A stretch of DNA of 64,000 nt from positions 3,233,852 through 3,297,851 of the forward strand of contig NZ_MINL01000001.1 of NCBI RefSeq assembly GCF_001882345.1, written 5' to 3'. Of the stretch, positions 25,602 to 35,465 are shown piece after piece. Every line of letters begins with the position of its first letter. Positions within the stretch are counted from its first letter, which is position 1. The DNA is from Halomonas sp. QHL1. GTDB taxonomy: Bacteria > Pseudomonadota > Gammaproteobacteria > Pseudomonadales > Halomonadaceae. Below the pieces are notes generated by a model. It did not search any database. It was not told the DNA's origin and saw only the letters and a list, made by a program, of their open reading frames with translations. A program made the position numbers and the translations under genes.

Positions 25602-26792
25602 ATGAATGCAGCCAACCGCGGAGTGGTCTACAAGGGGCCGGGAGAGGTCGCCGTTGAGTCCATCGCCTATCCTGAACTCGCCCTCGGCAATCGCAAATGC
25701 GAGCACGGCGTGATTCTCAAGGTCGTGACCACCAATATTTGTGGCAGCGACCAGCACATGGTGCGCGGCCGCACTACTGCGCCGTCGGGCCTGGTACTTG
25801 GCCACGAGATCACCGGCCTGGTTGTGGAGTGCGGCCGCGACGTTGAGTACATACGTCCGGGCGATCTAGTCTCGGTGCCGTTCAACATTGCCTGTGGTCG
25901 CTGCCGCAACTGTAAAGAAGGCCGCACCGGTATCTGCCTCAACGTCAATCCATCTCGTCCTGGCGCCGCCTACGGCTATGTGGATATGGGCGGCTGGGTC
26001 GGCGGCCAGACCGAATATGTCATGGTTCCCTATGCTGACTTTAACCTGCTGAAGTTCCCAGATGCCGATCAGGCCATGGAGAAGATCAAGGATCTGACCC
26101 TGCTCTCCGATATCTTCCCCACTGGGTTCCACGGCTGCGTTACAGCTGGTGTCGGCCCCGGCAGTACTGTCTATATTGCTGGTGCTGGCCCGGTAGGTCT
26201 GGCGGCCGCGGTTTCCGCTCAGCTACTGGGTGCGGCCTGCGTGATCGTCGGCGACATGATCGAAGAGCGTCTGGCCCAGGCCCGCAGCTTTGGCTGCGAG
26301 ACCATCGATCTGACCCAGGACGGCGATATGGCCGACAAGATTGAGGTGATCCTCGGCGAGCGTGAGGTCGATGCCTTTGTCGACTGCGTCGGCTTCGAAG
26401 CTCACGCCTGTGGCTGCAATCACGGCAAAGAAGCGCCCGCCACGGTGCTCAACTCGGCGATGTCGTTGACCCGGGCGGGTGGTCAGATCGGTATTCCGGG
26501 TCTATATGTGACTGAAGACCCGGGCGCGGCTGACGACGCTGCCAAGCAGGGCGCTCTGAGCATGCGCTTTGGTCTTGGTTGGGCCAAGTCCCACAGCTTC
26601 CATACGGGCCAGTGTCCGGTGATGAAGTACCATCGCCCGTTGATGCAGGCGATCTTGTTTGGCAAGGTCAATATCGCCGATGCGGTGAATGTCCAGATGA
26701 TCACTTTGGATCAGGCACCCCAGGGCTATGCCGACTTCGATGGCGGCGCTGCTAAGAAATTCGTCATTGACCCCCATAGCAGCGTGGCTTAA
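25602..26792 (+). CDS. fdhA: Glutathione-independent formaldehyde dehydrogenase
   Basis: This 396-residue zinc alcohol dehydrogenase superfamily member has the first zinc site in NICGSDQHMVRG and GHEITG, the structural zinc Cys run CGRCRNCKEGRTGIC, and the NAD fold VYIAGAGPVGLAAAV. Length and sequence match Pseudomonas FdhA, which oxidises formaldehyde to formate with NAD+ and no glutathione. It removes formaldehyde released by the N-demethylases. The start at 25602 has AGGAG upstream; an upstream in-frame ATG at 25506 is not supported. It precedes the formate dehydrogenase genes. Confidence 0.93.
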   Translation: MNAANRGVVYKGPGEVAVESIAYPELALGNRKCEHGVILKVVTTNICGSDQHMVRGRTTAPSGLVLGHEITGLVVECGRDVEYIRPGDLVSVPFNIACGRCRNCKEGRTGICLNVNPSRPGAAYGYVDMGGWVGGQTEYVMVPYADFNLLKFPDADQAMEKIKDLTLLSDIFPTGFHGCVTAGVGPGSTVYIAGAGPVGLAAAVSAQLLGAACVIVGDMIEERLAQARSFGCETIDLTQDGDMADKIEVILGEREVDAFVDCVGFEAHACGCNHGKEAPATVLNSAMSLTRAGGQIGIPGLYVTEDPGAADDAAKQGALSMRFGLGWAKSHSFHTGQCPVMKYHRPLMQAILFGKVNIADAVNVQMITLDQAPQGYADFDGGAAKKFVIDPHSSVA

Positions 26793-26860
26793 TAACTCAT
26801 TTAATAAGTACTGAGTAACAAGCCCTGCCCTTGCCTGAGGGCAGGTTAGTGCGACCCTAG

Positions 26861-26886
26861 ACGGCGCCCCGCGGGGTGCCGTCTTC
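26861..26886 (+). terminator. Hairpin between fdhA and the formate dehydrogenase genes
   Basis: A strong GC stem (GACGGCGCCCC / GGGGTGCCGTC) is followed by TTCGTTC. It could partly terminate fdhA transcripts. A second hairpin (CCTGCCC / GGGCAGG) lies just before it at 26824-26845. Confidence 0.5.
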
Positions 26887-26929
26887 GTTCATCCGGTATA
26901 AAACCGATCAAGATAATAATGGGTATTCA

Positions 26930-28648
26930 ATGACCGTCCAGACCGTGTCCCCCAAGCGCCGCTTCCGCGGTAAACCCCGTGGCCGTGAACTTGATCCCCG
27001 CCTTCTTGAGGGGTTGTGTGAACTGCTGGGCGACGAACGACAGAACGCCACGCTGCGCCGCCGCGACCTACTTATTGAACACCTGCATACCATTCAGGAC
27101 ACCCAGGGCCATCTATTGCTGGCGGATTTGCGTGCCTTGGCGGCTTACATGAACCTGCCCATGGCGGCCGTCTACGAGACAGCCACTTTCTATGCGCACT
27201 TCGACGTCATCCACGACGATCAGCTGCCGCCGCCGGCAGTGACCATTCGCGTTTGCGATTCCCTAACCTGCCAGCTAGCCGGTGCCGAGGCGCTTAAAGC
27301 ACAGCTTGAAGCGAACGTGGATATCGAACAGGTGCGGATACTGCGGGCCCCCTGCATGGGACGCTGCGACACGGCGCCAGTAGCCGAAGTAGGCCACCAT
27401 CATGTGCTGTTCGCCACCCAGGCGCGTATTGCGTCGGTGATCGAAAAGGGCCACTTTCACCCCGCTCCCGTTGACTGGCAGCGACTGGGCGACTATCGCC
27501 GCGAGGGCGGTATGGCGTTGCTCCAGGCCTGTCATGACGGCAGCGTTACGGTAGAAGCGCTGATGGAGGCGATGCAGCAGGCCAATCTGCGTGGCTTGGG
27601 TGGCGCGGGTTTCCCTACCTTCAAAAAATGGACGTTCGTACGTCAGGAGGCTAGCCCCCGCTACTGCGCCATCAACGCCGACGAGGGCGAGCCCGGTACC
27701 TTCAAGGACCGCTATTACCTGGAGCGCTCACCTCATCAATTTCTTGAAGGGGCCTTGGTCAGCGCCTGGGCGGTAGACGCCGAGGCGCTGTATATCTACC
27801 TACGCGATGAGTACCCAGCGTTACATAGCGTGGTGCGCGAGGCGATTGGCGAGCTTGAGGCTGCAGGGTGGGTGGCGCCGGGTTACATCGTGCTGCGCCG
27901 CGGCGCGGGTGCTTACATCTGCGGCGAAGAGTCGGCGATGATTGAGTCCCTGGAAGGCAAACCGGGCAAGCCCCGCCATCGTCCTCCGTTTGTGGCCCAG
28001 AAGGGGCTCTTTGACCGCCCAACGCTGGTCAATAACGTCGAGACCGTCTACTGGATCCCGATGATCTGGCAGCGCGGCGCTGAGGCTTTCTCTAGCCAGG
28101 GTCGCCATGGCCGCGTGGGGCTGCGCAGTTTCTCGGTTTCGGGCCGGGTCAAACGCCCAGGCGTCTATTTAGCGCCTGCGGGGATCACCCTTAGCGAATT
28201 GGTTGACGAGTATTGTGGCGGCATGGCCGACGGCCACCGACTAACGGCGTACCTGCCCGGCGGTGCCTCGGGTGGCATTCTGCCGGCGTCCAAGGCCGAT
28301 ATCCCCCTCGACTTTGACACCCTTCAGGAGCACGGCTGTTTTATCGGTTCCGCTGCGGTGATCGTGCTTTCCGACCAGGACGATCTGCGCGGGGTGGCGA
28401 CCAATCTATTGGCCTTCTTTGCCGACGAGTCCTGTGGTCAATGCACCCCCTGCCGGGTGGGTACGGAAAAAATGCTCACCCTGCTCGAACGCAACGAATG
28501 GGATGCCGGGCTGATGACGCAGCTTTCCCAGGTAATGATCGATGCCTCCATTTGCGGGCTCGGCCAGGCGGCGCCTAACCCGGTGCTGGGGCTGCTCAAG
28601 GATTTTCGCGGTGAACTTGCCGCCCAGAACGTAATTGTCAAGGGGTAG
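26930..28648 (+). CDS. fdsB: NAD-dependent formate dehydrogenase, fused gamma-beta subunit (NuoE-NuoF type)
   Basis: This 572-residue protein has an N-terminal 24-kDa-type thioredoxin-like domain with 2Fe-2S cysteines (IRVCDSLTC and LRAPCMGRCDT). A NuoF-like domain follows, with NADH and FMN sites (GGAGFPTFKKW, NADEGEPGTFKD, GAGAYICGEESAM) and the 4Fe-4S motif ESCGQCTPCRVGTEKM. It passes electrons from formate to NAD+. In many organisms these are two proteins (FdsG and FdsB); here they are one chain. It is 4 bp before fdsA. The Shine-Dalgarno is weak. Confidence 0.9.
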   Translation: MTVQTVSPKRRFRGKPRGRELDPRLLEGLCELLGDERQNATLRRRDLLIEHLHTIQDTQGHLLLADLRALAAYMNLPMAAVYETATFYAHFDVIHDDQLPPPAVTIRVCDSLTCQLAGAEALKAQLEANVDIEQVRILRAPCMGRCDTAPVAEVGHHHVLFATQARIASVIEKGHFHPAPVDWQRLGDYRREGGMALLQACHDGSVTVEALMEAMQQANLRGLGGAGFPTFKKWTFVRQEASPRYCAINADEGEPGTFKDRYYLERSPHQFLEGALVSAWAVDAEALYIYLRDEYPALHSVVREAIGELEAAGWVAPGYIVLRRGAGAYICGEESAMIESLEGKPGKPRHRPPFVAQKGLFDRPTLVNNVETVYWIPMIWQRGAEAFSSQGRHGRVGLRSFSVSGRVKRPGVYLAPAGITLSELVDEYCGGMADGHRLTAYLPGGASGGILPASKADIPLDFDTLQEHGCFIGSAAVIVLSDQDDLRGVATNLLAFFADESCGQCTPCRVGTEKMLTLLERNEWDAGLMTQLSQVMIDASICGLGQAAPNPVLGLLKDFRGELAAQNVIVKG

Positions 28649-28652
28649 GGGG

Positions 28653-31499
28653 ATGAACATGAGGATGAGCGAACAGAGCCTAGGTACAAGCTTCACGCTG
28701 ACGCTGGACGGCGTTGACGTCATCGCTTACCCCGGTGAAAGCCTCTGGCAGGTGGCCAAGCGCGCCGGCGAGACCATTCCTCACCTGTGTTTCAAGGACG
28801 CCAGCGGCTACCGCGCCGACGGCAACTGCCGCGCCTGTATGGTGGAAATCGAAGGCGAGCGGGCACTGGCCGCCAGCTGTCTGCGCGAAGCGGCCCCCGG
28901 TATGGTGGTCAAGAGCGCCAACTCCGAACGAGCCTACACGGCCCGCAAGATGGTCATGGAGATGCTGCTGGTCGACCAGCCTGAGCGGGAAGAGAGCCCC
29001 GACAGCTCAAGCCATTTTTGGGCCATGGCCGACCAACTGGCTATTGATGCCACGGCGGTGCGCCGCAAGCTGCCCAGGCGCAACGGGCGCGAGGCGCCCA
29101 CCGTGCACCATGTGGCGTCCCGGGCGGATAGCCTGGCGCAGGACAGCAGTCACTCGGCCATGCGCGTCAATCTTGACGCCTGCATCGAGTGCAACCTGTG
29201 TGTGCGTGCCTGTCGCGAAGTACAGGTTAACGACGTGATCGGACTGGCTCACCGGGGGGCGGCGTCCAAGATCGTGTTTGATTTCGACGACCCTATGGGG
29301 GATAGCACCTGCGTGGCGTGTGGCGAGTGTGTTCAAGCCTGCCCCACCGGCGCCCTGATGCCCGCTACCCTGGTCAACGAAGAGGGCCGCGGCGATTCTG
29401 CCGTCGCCGACCGTAAGGTGGACTCGGTATGCCCCTACTGCGGGGTGGGTTGCCAGCTCACCTACCATATCAAGGACGATGAGATCCTTTATGTGGAGGG
29501 CCGCGACGGCCCCTCTAATGAGAACCGGCTATGTGTTAAAGGCCGCTTCGGCTATGACTATCCGCGCCATCCATCCCGGCTTGTCACCCCGCTGATTCGT
29601 CGCGAGGGTGTCGCAAAGGGAATCGACCCAGACTTCGATCCCGCCAAGCCCCTGACGAATTTCCGCGAGGCTAGCTGGGACGAAGCCCTTGAGGTTGCTG
29701 CCAGCGGGCTTGTGAACCTTAAAGTGAATCATGGCCCTGATGCCCTGGCGGGATTCGGTAGCGCCAAGTGCTCCAACGAAGAGGCGTGGCTGTTCCAGAA
29801 GCTGGTGCGTACCGGCTTTGGCTCCAACCATGTGGATCACTGTACCCGTTTGTGCCACGCCAGCTCCGTGGCGGCACTCATGGAGTGTATTGGTTCAGGC
29901 TCGGTAACCGCCTCCTTTATGCAGGCAAGCCAGGCCGACGTGGTGATTCTTACCGGCTGTAATCCTGCGGTGAACCATCCGGTGGCGGCCACCTTCTTTA
30001 AACAGGCCGCCAAACGCGGTACTAAGATAGTGATAATCGACCCCCGTGGTCAGTCGCTGGATGCCTACGCCCACCTGAGCGTGCGCTTTTCACCGGGCGC
30101 CGACGTGGCCCTGTTTAATGCCATTCTCAATGTGATTATCAGCGAAGAACTTTATGATACGGCTTATATCGCCGCGCATACTGAGGGCTTCGAGGCCCTG
30201 AAAATTCATACCGTCGACATGACCCCCGAGGCGATGAGCGGTCTGTGCGGCGTTGAGCCCGAGACCATTCGCGAGGTGGCCAGGCTCTATGCCAACGCCG
30301 AACGGGCGATGATTTTCTGGGGCATGGGCATTTCCCAGCACACCCACGGCACCGATAACGCCCGCTGTCTGATCTCGCTGGCGTTGGCCTGCGGCCAGAC
30401 CGGCCGCCCTGGCACCGGCCTGCACCCTTTGCGGGGGCAGAACAACGTTCAGGGCGCGTCTGATGCCGGTCTGATTCCCATGGTGATGCCGGACTACCAG
30501 CCCGTTAGCGATGCCCAGGTACGCAGTGCCTTCGAAGAGCTGTGGAATACCAAGCTGGACCCTACACCCGGCCTCACCGTGGTGGAAATCATGGACGCCA
30601 TCACCGCGGGCACTATTCGCGGCATGTATATCCAGGGTGAAAACCCGGCGATGTCCGACCCGGATCTGGCCCATGCCCGGGCCGCCCTGGCCAAGCTGGA
30701 ACATCTGGTGGTGCAGGATCTGTTTGTCACTGAGACTGCCCAGTTTGCCGATGTCATTCTGCCTGCCTCCGCCTGGCCTGAGAAAAACGGCACCGTCACC
30801 AACACCAATCGGCAGGTTCAAATGGGGCGTGCGGCGTTGCCGCTACCGGGCCAAGCCAAGCCGGACTGGTGGATTATCCAGGAAATCGCCAAGCGCTTTG
30901 GCCTGGACTGGAACTATCAACATCCACGGGACGTTTTCGCCGAGATGAAGCAAGGCATGGCCTCTCTCAACCATATTTCCTGGGAGCGTCTCGAGCGCGA
31001 GCAGTCGGTGACCTACCCCTGTCCAGCAGAGGACGCACCGGGGCACGACGTGGTCTTTACTGAGGCCTTCCCAACCGCCAGCGGTCGGGCGAAGTTCGCG
31101 CCTACGTGCCCGCTGCCCCCGGGTGAGCCGGTAGATAACGACTACCCGACGGTACTGACCACCGGTCGCCAGTTGGAGCACTGGCATACCGGTTCTATGA
31201 CCCGCCGGGCCAAAGTGCTCGATGACCTGGAACCGGAAGCTGTGGCGAGCCTGGCACCCGCTGAGTTTATCCGGCTGGGGATGGCGCCGGGCGATGAGCT
31301 GACCATCGCCACCCGGCGAGGGGCCATTACCCTCAAGGCGAGGACGGATCCGGGCATGCCAGAGGGTATGGTGTTCGTGCCTTTCTGTTACGGGGAAGCG
31401 GCGGCGAATCTATTGACCAATCCGGCGCTAGACCCCTTTGGCAAGATTCCGGAGTTCAAGTATGCGGCCTGCCGTTTGAGCCCTACGGGTGCGGCCTGA
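28653..31499 (+). CDS. fdsA: Formate dehydrogenase alpha (catalytic) subunit
   Basis: This protein of about 948 residues has an N-terminal 2Fe-2S domain (CFKDASGYRADGNCRACM) and two 4Fe-4S sites (CIECNLCVRACREV and CVACGECVQACPTG). A molybdopterin oxidoreductase core follows (VCPYCGVGCQLTYHI). The active-site residue lies in TRLCHASS and is Cys, not selenocysteine. It oxidises formate to CO2. It forms a complex with the fused subunit upstream. ATG 28653 is used; 28659 and 28665 are alternatives. No fdsC/D-type maturation gene is present in the window. Confidence 0.92.
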   Translation: MNMRMSEQSLGTSFTLTLDGVDVIAYPGESLWQVAKRAGETIPHLCFKDASGYRADGNCRACMVEIEGERALAASCLREAAPGMVVKSANSERAYTARKMVMEMLLVDQPEREESPDSSSHFWAMADQLAIDATAVRRKLPRRNGREAPTVHHVASRADSLAQDSSHSAMRVNLDACIECNLCVRACREVQVNDVIGLAHRGAASKIVFDFDDPMGDSTCVACGECVQACPTGALMPATLVNEEGRGDSAVADRKVDSVCPYCGVGCQLTYHIKDDEILYVEGRDGPSNENRLCVKGRFGYDYPRHPSRLVTPLIRREGVAKGIDPDFDPAKPLTNFREASWDEALEVAASGLVNLKVNHGPDALAGFGSAKCSNEEAWLFQKLVRTGFGSNHVDHCTRLCHASSVAALMECIGSGSVTASFMQASQADVVILTGCNPAVNHPVAATFFKQAAKRGTKIVIIDPRGQSLDAYAHLSVRFSPGADVALFNAILNVIISEELYDTAYIAAHTEGFEALKIHTVDMTPEAMSGLCGVEPETIREVARLYANAERAMIFWGMGISQHTHGTDNARCLISLALACGQTGRPGTGLHPLRGQNNVQGASDAGLIPMVMPDYQPVSDAQVRSAFEELWNTKLDPTPGLTVVEIMDAITAGTIRGMYIQGENPAMSDPDLAHARAALAKLEHLVVQDLFVTETAQFADVILPASAWPEKNGTVTNTNRQVQMGRAALPLPGQAKPDWWIIQEIAKRFGLDWNYQHPRDVFAEMKQGMASLNHISWERLEREQSVTYPCPAEDAPGHDVVFTEAFPTASGRAKFAPTCPLPPGEPVDNDYPTVLTTGRQLEHWHTGSMTRRAKVLDDLEPEAVASLAPAEFIRLGMAPGDELTIATRRGAITLKARTDPGMPEGMVFVPFCYGEAAANLLTNPALDPFGKIPEFKYAACRLSPTGAA

Positions 31500-31789
31500 T
31501 TGATGGCGAAGACCTACCGTCCATGGAGTAGCTTCCATGGGCGATGCCACTTTTCGACGTTAAAGGAACCCGTTCGTAGTTGACTTTGCTGTGTCTGTGG
31601 CATGTTGATATTCAACGCTAATTGTCCCGACGAAAATTGTCATGCGCTACGAGCAACCCTTATGGTCGTTAGCAAGCATTAAGAAAAAATATAAATCAAT
31701 CAGGTTCTAGGGGATGCGTGTCGGGGTGTGAGTGCGTTTTAGATTGTGCACTCGCCTTGCCGCAACGGGACTTTTATCGGGGAATGTGC

Positions 31790-32929
31790 ATGAACGAGAC
31801 CCTTGCAGACGCTGGGGAGGCGAGGGAGGCAACGACGGAAATACCGTCGAATTTCGCCCGCTTCGTCAATGTCCAAAAGAGTTATGACGGTGTCGAACTG
31901 GTCGTCAAAGATTTCAACCTTGATATCCGCAAGGGCGAATTCGTCACCCTGCTAGGCCCTTCGGGCTCCGGTAAGACCACCTGCCTGATGATGATGGCAG
32001 GCTTCGAAACCCCCACCCATGGTGAGATTCTGCTGAAAGACGAGCCGATCAGTGGCTTGCCGCCGCACAAGCGCGGCATCGGCATGGTGTTCCAGAACTA
32101 TGCGCTGTTCCCGCACATGACGGTGGCCGAGAATCTTGCTTTCCCGCTTGAGGTGCGCCATCTCAGCAAGGCGGAGATCAAGGAGAAAGTGGCCAAGGCA
32201 CTGGCCATGGTGCGCCTGGAGGAGTTTGGCGATCGCCGCCCGGCGCAGCTCTCCGGTGGCCAGCAGCAGCGCGTGGCGTTGGCCCGCGCACTGGTATTCG
32301 AGCCTGAACTGGTGCTGATGGACGAACCGCTGGGCGCGCTGGATAAGAATCTTCGCGAGGAAATGCAGTACGAGATCAAACGCATTCATGCCAGCCTCGG
32401 CGTCACCATGATCTACGTCACCCACGACCAGACCGAAGCATTGACCATGTCTGACCGCATTGCGGTCTTTAATGACGGCATTGTGCAGCAGTTAGCCTCA
32501 CCGGATGAACTTTACGAACGACCGGAAAATGCCTTTGTGGCGTATTTCATCGGCGAGAACAATCGGTTGGTCGGCGAGGTCAGCGAGCACCTCGGCGATG
32601 ACTGCAAGGTGCGCCTGGATAGCGGCGACACCGTGATTGCCAAACCGGTGGCGGTGGGGGACGTGGGCTCGCGTACGACGCTGTCGCTGAGACCAGAGCG
32701 TGTCAGCATCCTGTCGGGCGACGCCAACGCGCAGTTCGACAACCAGTTCACCGCCACGGTGCAGGAGGTTATCTACCTGGGCGACCATCTGCGCACGCGG
32801 GTGTCGGTGTGCGGTAATGATGATTTTATTTTGAAAACGCCCAATGCCCAAGGGGGTGGGGTGATGCGCCCTGGCCAGCAAATTCAGGTCGGCTGGTCGA
32901 GCGCCGATTGCCGCGCGCTGGATGCATAA
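31790..32929 (+). CDS. ABC transporter ATP-binding protein, PotA type
   Basis: This 379-residue ATPase has Walker A GPSGSGKTT, the Q-loop FQNYALFPH, the signature LSGGQQQRVALARAL, Walker B LVLMDEPLGALD and a C-terminal TOBE regulatory domain (TTLSLRPERVSIL). It energises the binding-protein-dependent system coded by the next three genes (spermidine/putrescine family). Substrates in this family include polyamines and quaternary amines such as choline. Here an N-methylated compound is an inference from the locus. ATG 31790 has GGGGA upstream. Confidence 0.9.
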   Translation: MNETLADAGEAREATTEIPSNFARFVNVQKSYDGVELVVKDFNLDIRKGEFVTLLGPSGSGKTTCLMMMAGFETPTHGEILLKDEPISGLPPHKRGIGMVFQNYALFPHMTVAENLAFPLEVRHLSKAEIKEKVAKALAMVRLEEFGDRRPAQLSGGQQQRVALARALVFEPELVLMDEPLGALDKNLREEMQYEIKRIHASLGVTMIYVTHDQTEALTMSDRIAVFNDGIVQQLASPDELYERPENAFVAYFIGENNRLVGEVSEHLGDDCKVRLDSGDTVIAKPVAVGDVGSRTTLSLRPERVSILSGDANAQFDNQFTATVQEVIYLGDHLRTRVSVCGNDDFILKTPNAQGGGVMRPGQQIQVGWSSADCRALDA

Positions 32930-33008
32930 GCAGGACGGCAGTCAAGTGCGCCGTTTCTTGGCATCCCATGGTGCCGGCGGCGATTGCAACAATAAACGGA
33001 GAATCCCT

Positions 33009-34118
33009 ATGAAAACCAGTATCAGCAATCGCGTTTTTAAAACAGGTATCGCTGCCGTGGGAGTGTCGGCACTGGCAGTGGCGGTTAGTGCCCATGCCCA
33101 GCAGACGTTGAACATTGTTTCCTGGGGCGGTGCTTACAGCATGAGCCAACATGAGGCTTACGATAAGCCTTGGATGGAGAAGACTGGAGACGAGATCGTC
33201 AATATCGACCGTAGCGGTAACGCCCTGGCGGGGCTGCGCGCCCAATCCCAGGCAGGCAACGTGACCTGGGACCTGGTCGACATGCTCCCCGCCGATGCCA
33301 TGATCGCCTGTGATGAAGGGCTAATCGAGCCGCTCGATCACGATGAGCTGCTGGCCGACGCTCCGGATGGCACGCCGCCCAGCGAGGACTTCGTCGACGG
33401 TGCCTTGGGTGACTGCTTTGTGGCCTCCATCGTCTATTCTAATATCGTCGCCTACAACAGCGAGATGTTCCCCGAGGACGTCCAGCCCAGCACCATCGAG
33501 GATGTCTTCGACCTGGAAAACTATCCCGGCAAGCGGGCCCTGCTACGCAAGCCGATCAACAACATGGAATGGGCTTTGATCGCCGATGGCGTCGATCGTG
33601 ATGAGGTCTACGCCATGCTCGAGACAGAAGAAGGCGTACAGCGTGCCTTCGACAAGCTGGATACCATCAAGGACGAGGTCATCTGGTGGGAGGAGGGCGC
33701 CCAACCGCCTCAGCTGCTGGCCGATCAGGAAGTCGCCTTTGCCTCCGCCTACAATGGCCGGATCTTCAATGCCATGGTCACTGAAGACCAGCCCTTCGAG
33801 ATCATCTGGGATGCGCAGGTGTTCGAGCTGGACGGCTGGGTTGTGCCCACCGGCAAGCTCGACAAGGTGAAGGACTATCTCTACTTCGCCACCGACACCC
33901 AGCGACTCGCCGATCAGGCCCAGTACATTTCCTATGGCCCGGCTCGTCTCTCCTCGTCTGAATTAGTGTCCACCCATGCCGAAACCGGCATCGATATGAC
34001 GCCGCACATGCCGACCCACGAGCCGAATTTCGAAACGGCGCTACAAAAGGACGACCTGTTCTGGGCCGACTACAACGATGAGCTGACCCAGCGCTTCAAC
34101 GCCTGGCTGTCCCAGTAA
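33009..34118 (+). CDS. ABC transporter substrate-binding protein, PotD-like
   Basis: This 369-residue secreted protein has a signal peptide (GIAAVGVSALAVAVSAHA, cut before QQT). The mature start TLNIVSWGGAYSMSQHEAYD fits the spermidine/putrescine-binding (SBP_bac_8/PotD) family. It delivers ligand to the two permeases downstream. Acidic and aromatic residues (WWEEGAQPPQLL, DAQVFELDGWVV) are consistent with a cationic ligand. ATG 33009 has GGAG upstream and removes a false N-terminal extension. Confidence 0.88.
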   Translation: MKTSISNRVFKTGIAAVGVSALAVAVSAHAQQTLNIVSWGGAYSMSQHEAYDKPWMEKTGDEIVNIDRSGNALAGLRAQSQAGNVTWDLVDMLPADAMIACDEGLIEPLDHDELLADAPDGTPPSEDFVDGALGDCFVASIVYSNIVAYNSEMFPEDVQPSTIEDVFDLENYPGKRALLRKPINNMEWALIADGVDRDEVYAMLETEEGVQRAFDKLDTIKDEVIWWEEGAQPPQLLADQEVAFASAYNGRIFNAMVTEDQPFEIIWDAQVFELDGWVVPTGKLDKVKDYLYFATDTQRLADQAQYISYGPARLSSSELVSTHAETGIDMTPHMPTHEPNFETALQKDDLFWADYNDELTQRFNAWLSQ

Positions 34119-34208
34119 GGCGCTGCTGCCGCCCGGTGACCATCGGGCGGCAGCATGCCGATAGCCGATCGTTGCTGATCGTTTCTTTCGCCTGACGGAG
34201 AGAACTAC

Positions 34209-35462
34209 GTGTCCGAACCGCCTGCAGCTCCTCTGACAACGGCCGATGGTGTGCCGCTTAAGGTCAGCCTGCGTCGTACCGTGCGACGCTCGAAAATCAA
34301 GGCGCTGTTGCTGGTTGCGCCGCTACTGGCATTCCTGTTTATTGCCTTTTTGATGCCCTTGTTCGAAATGCTGTGGCGCAGTGTCGATAACCCGGAAGTG
34401 TCTACCCATTTATCCCGCACTGTTTCAGCGCTGGAAGGCTGGAACGGTGAGTCTTTACCCAATGAGGCCGCCTTTGCCGCCTTGGCCGAGGACCTCCGCG
34501 AAGGTCAGCAGGAACGCAATCTGGGGCTTTTATCCAGCCGGCTGAACTATGAGAAGTCGGGCATGCGTTCAACTATCAGCCGCACGGCGCGCCGCGTCGG
34601 CACTTTGGAGCCGCCCTATCGCGAGTCGCTTATCGAGGTTAACAATACCTGGGGAGAGCTCGATACCTGGAAGCTGATCCAGCGCGAGGCGTCTCCTTAT
34701 ACGGTGTCGTATTATCTGGCGGCGGTGGATCGCCAGTTGAGCCCCGATGGCGAAATCGTCAAGGTGCCGGAACATATGCAGATCCATGGAACCCTGTTTT
34801 GGCGAACGCTGTGGATGAGCGCCGTCATCACCGGTCTGACGCTGGTGCTCGGGTTTCCGGTGGCCTTTTTGCTGGCGAATCTGCCAATGCGCCATTCCAA
34901 CCTGCTGATGATTCTGGTGCTGCTGCCTTTCTGGACCTCGCTGCTGGTGCGCACCACCACCTGGATCGCCATCCTGCAGTCACAGGGCGTGCTCAACGAC
35001 GTCATGGTGGCCCTCGGCGTGATCGCCGATGAGGCGCGCTGGCAGATGATCCACAACAAGATGGGCACGATCATCGCCATGACGCATATCCTGCTGCCTT
35101 TCATGATCCTGCCGCTCTACTCGGTGATGAAGACCATTCCACCCAGCTACATGCGAGCCGCGCGCTCGTTGGGGGGCAAACCGTTTCTCAGTTTCCGTCG
35201 GGTCTACTTCCCTCTAACGATTCCAGGCATTGCCGCTGGCGGCATCCTGGTGTTCATACTGTCGATCGGTTACTACATCACGCCGGCGCTGGTGGGCGGG
35301 CAGTCGGGGCGCTTCATCACGAATTACATCGCCTACCATATGCAGACATCGCTCAACTGGGGGCTGGCGGCCGCGATTGCCTCCATCCTGCTGTTCGTGG
35401 TGATTATCTGTTATCTGGTGTTCAATCGTCTGATCGGCGTCGACAAGGTCAAACTGGGGTAA
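34209..35462 (+). CDS. ABC transporter permease, PotB-type with large periplasmic insertion
   Basis: This 417-residue permease starts with GTG, with GGAG about 8 nt upstream. The first helix (ALLLVAPLLAFLFIAFLMPL) is followed by about 130 soluble residues before the standard five-helix BPD domain, larger than in typical PotB. The EAA-type loop is AARSLGGKPFLSFRRVYFPLTIPG. It pairs with the next gene, which begins 4 bp after its stop. Confidence 0.88.
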   Translation: MSEPPAAPLTTADGVPLKVSLRRTVRRSKIKALLLVAPLLAFLFIAFLMPLFEMLWRSVDNPEVSTHLSRTVSALEGWNGESLPNEAAFAALAEDLREGQQERNLGLLSSRLNYEKSGMRSTISRTARRVGTLEPPYRESLIEVNNTWGELDTWKLIQREASPYTVSYYLAAVDRQLSPDGEIVKVPEHMQIHGTLFWRTLWMSAVITGLTLVLGFPVAFLLANLPMRHSNLLMILVLLPFWTSLLVRTTTWIAILQSQGVLNDVMVALGVIADEARWQMIHNKMGTIIAMTHILLPFMILPLYSVMKTIPPSYMRAARSLGGKPFLSFRRVYFPLTIPGIAAGGILVFILSIGYYITPALVGGQSGRFITNYIAYHMQTSLNWGLAAAIASILLFVVIICYLVFNRLIGVDKVKLG

Positions 35463-35465
35463 ACC

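Noticed and set aside
28653-31499. Possible selenocysteine formate dehydrogenase
   Set aside because: The active-site position in TRLCHASS is a normal Cys codon and no in-frame TGA occurs.
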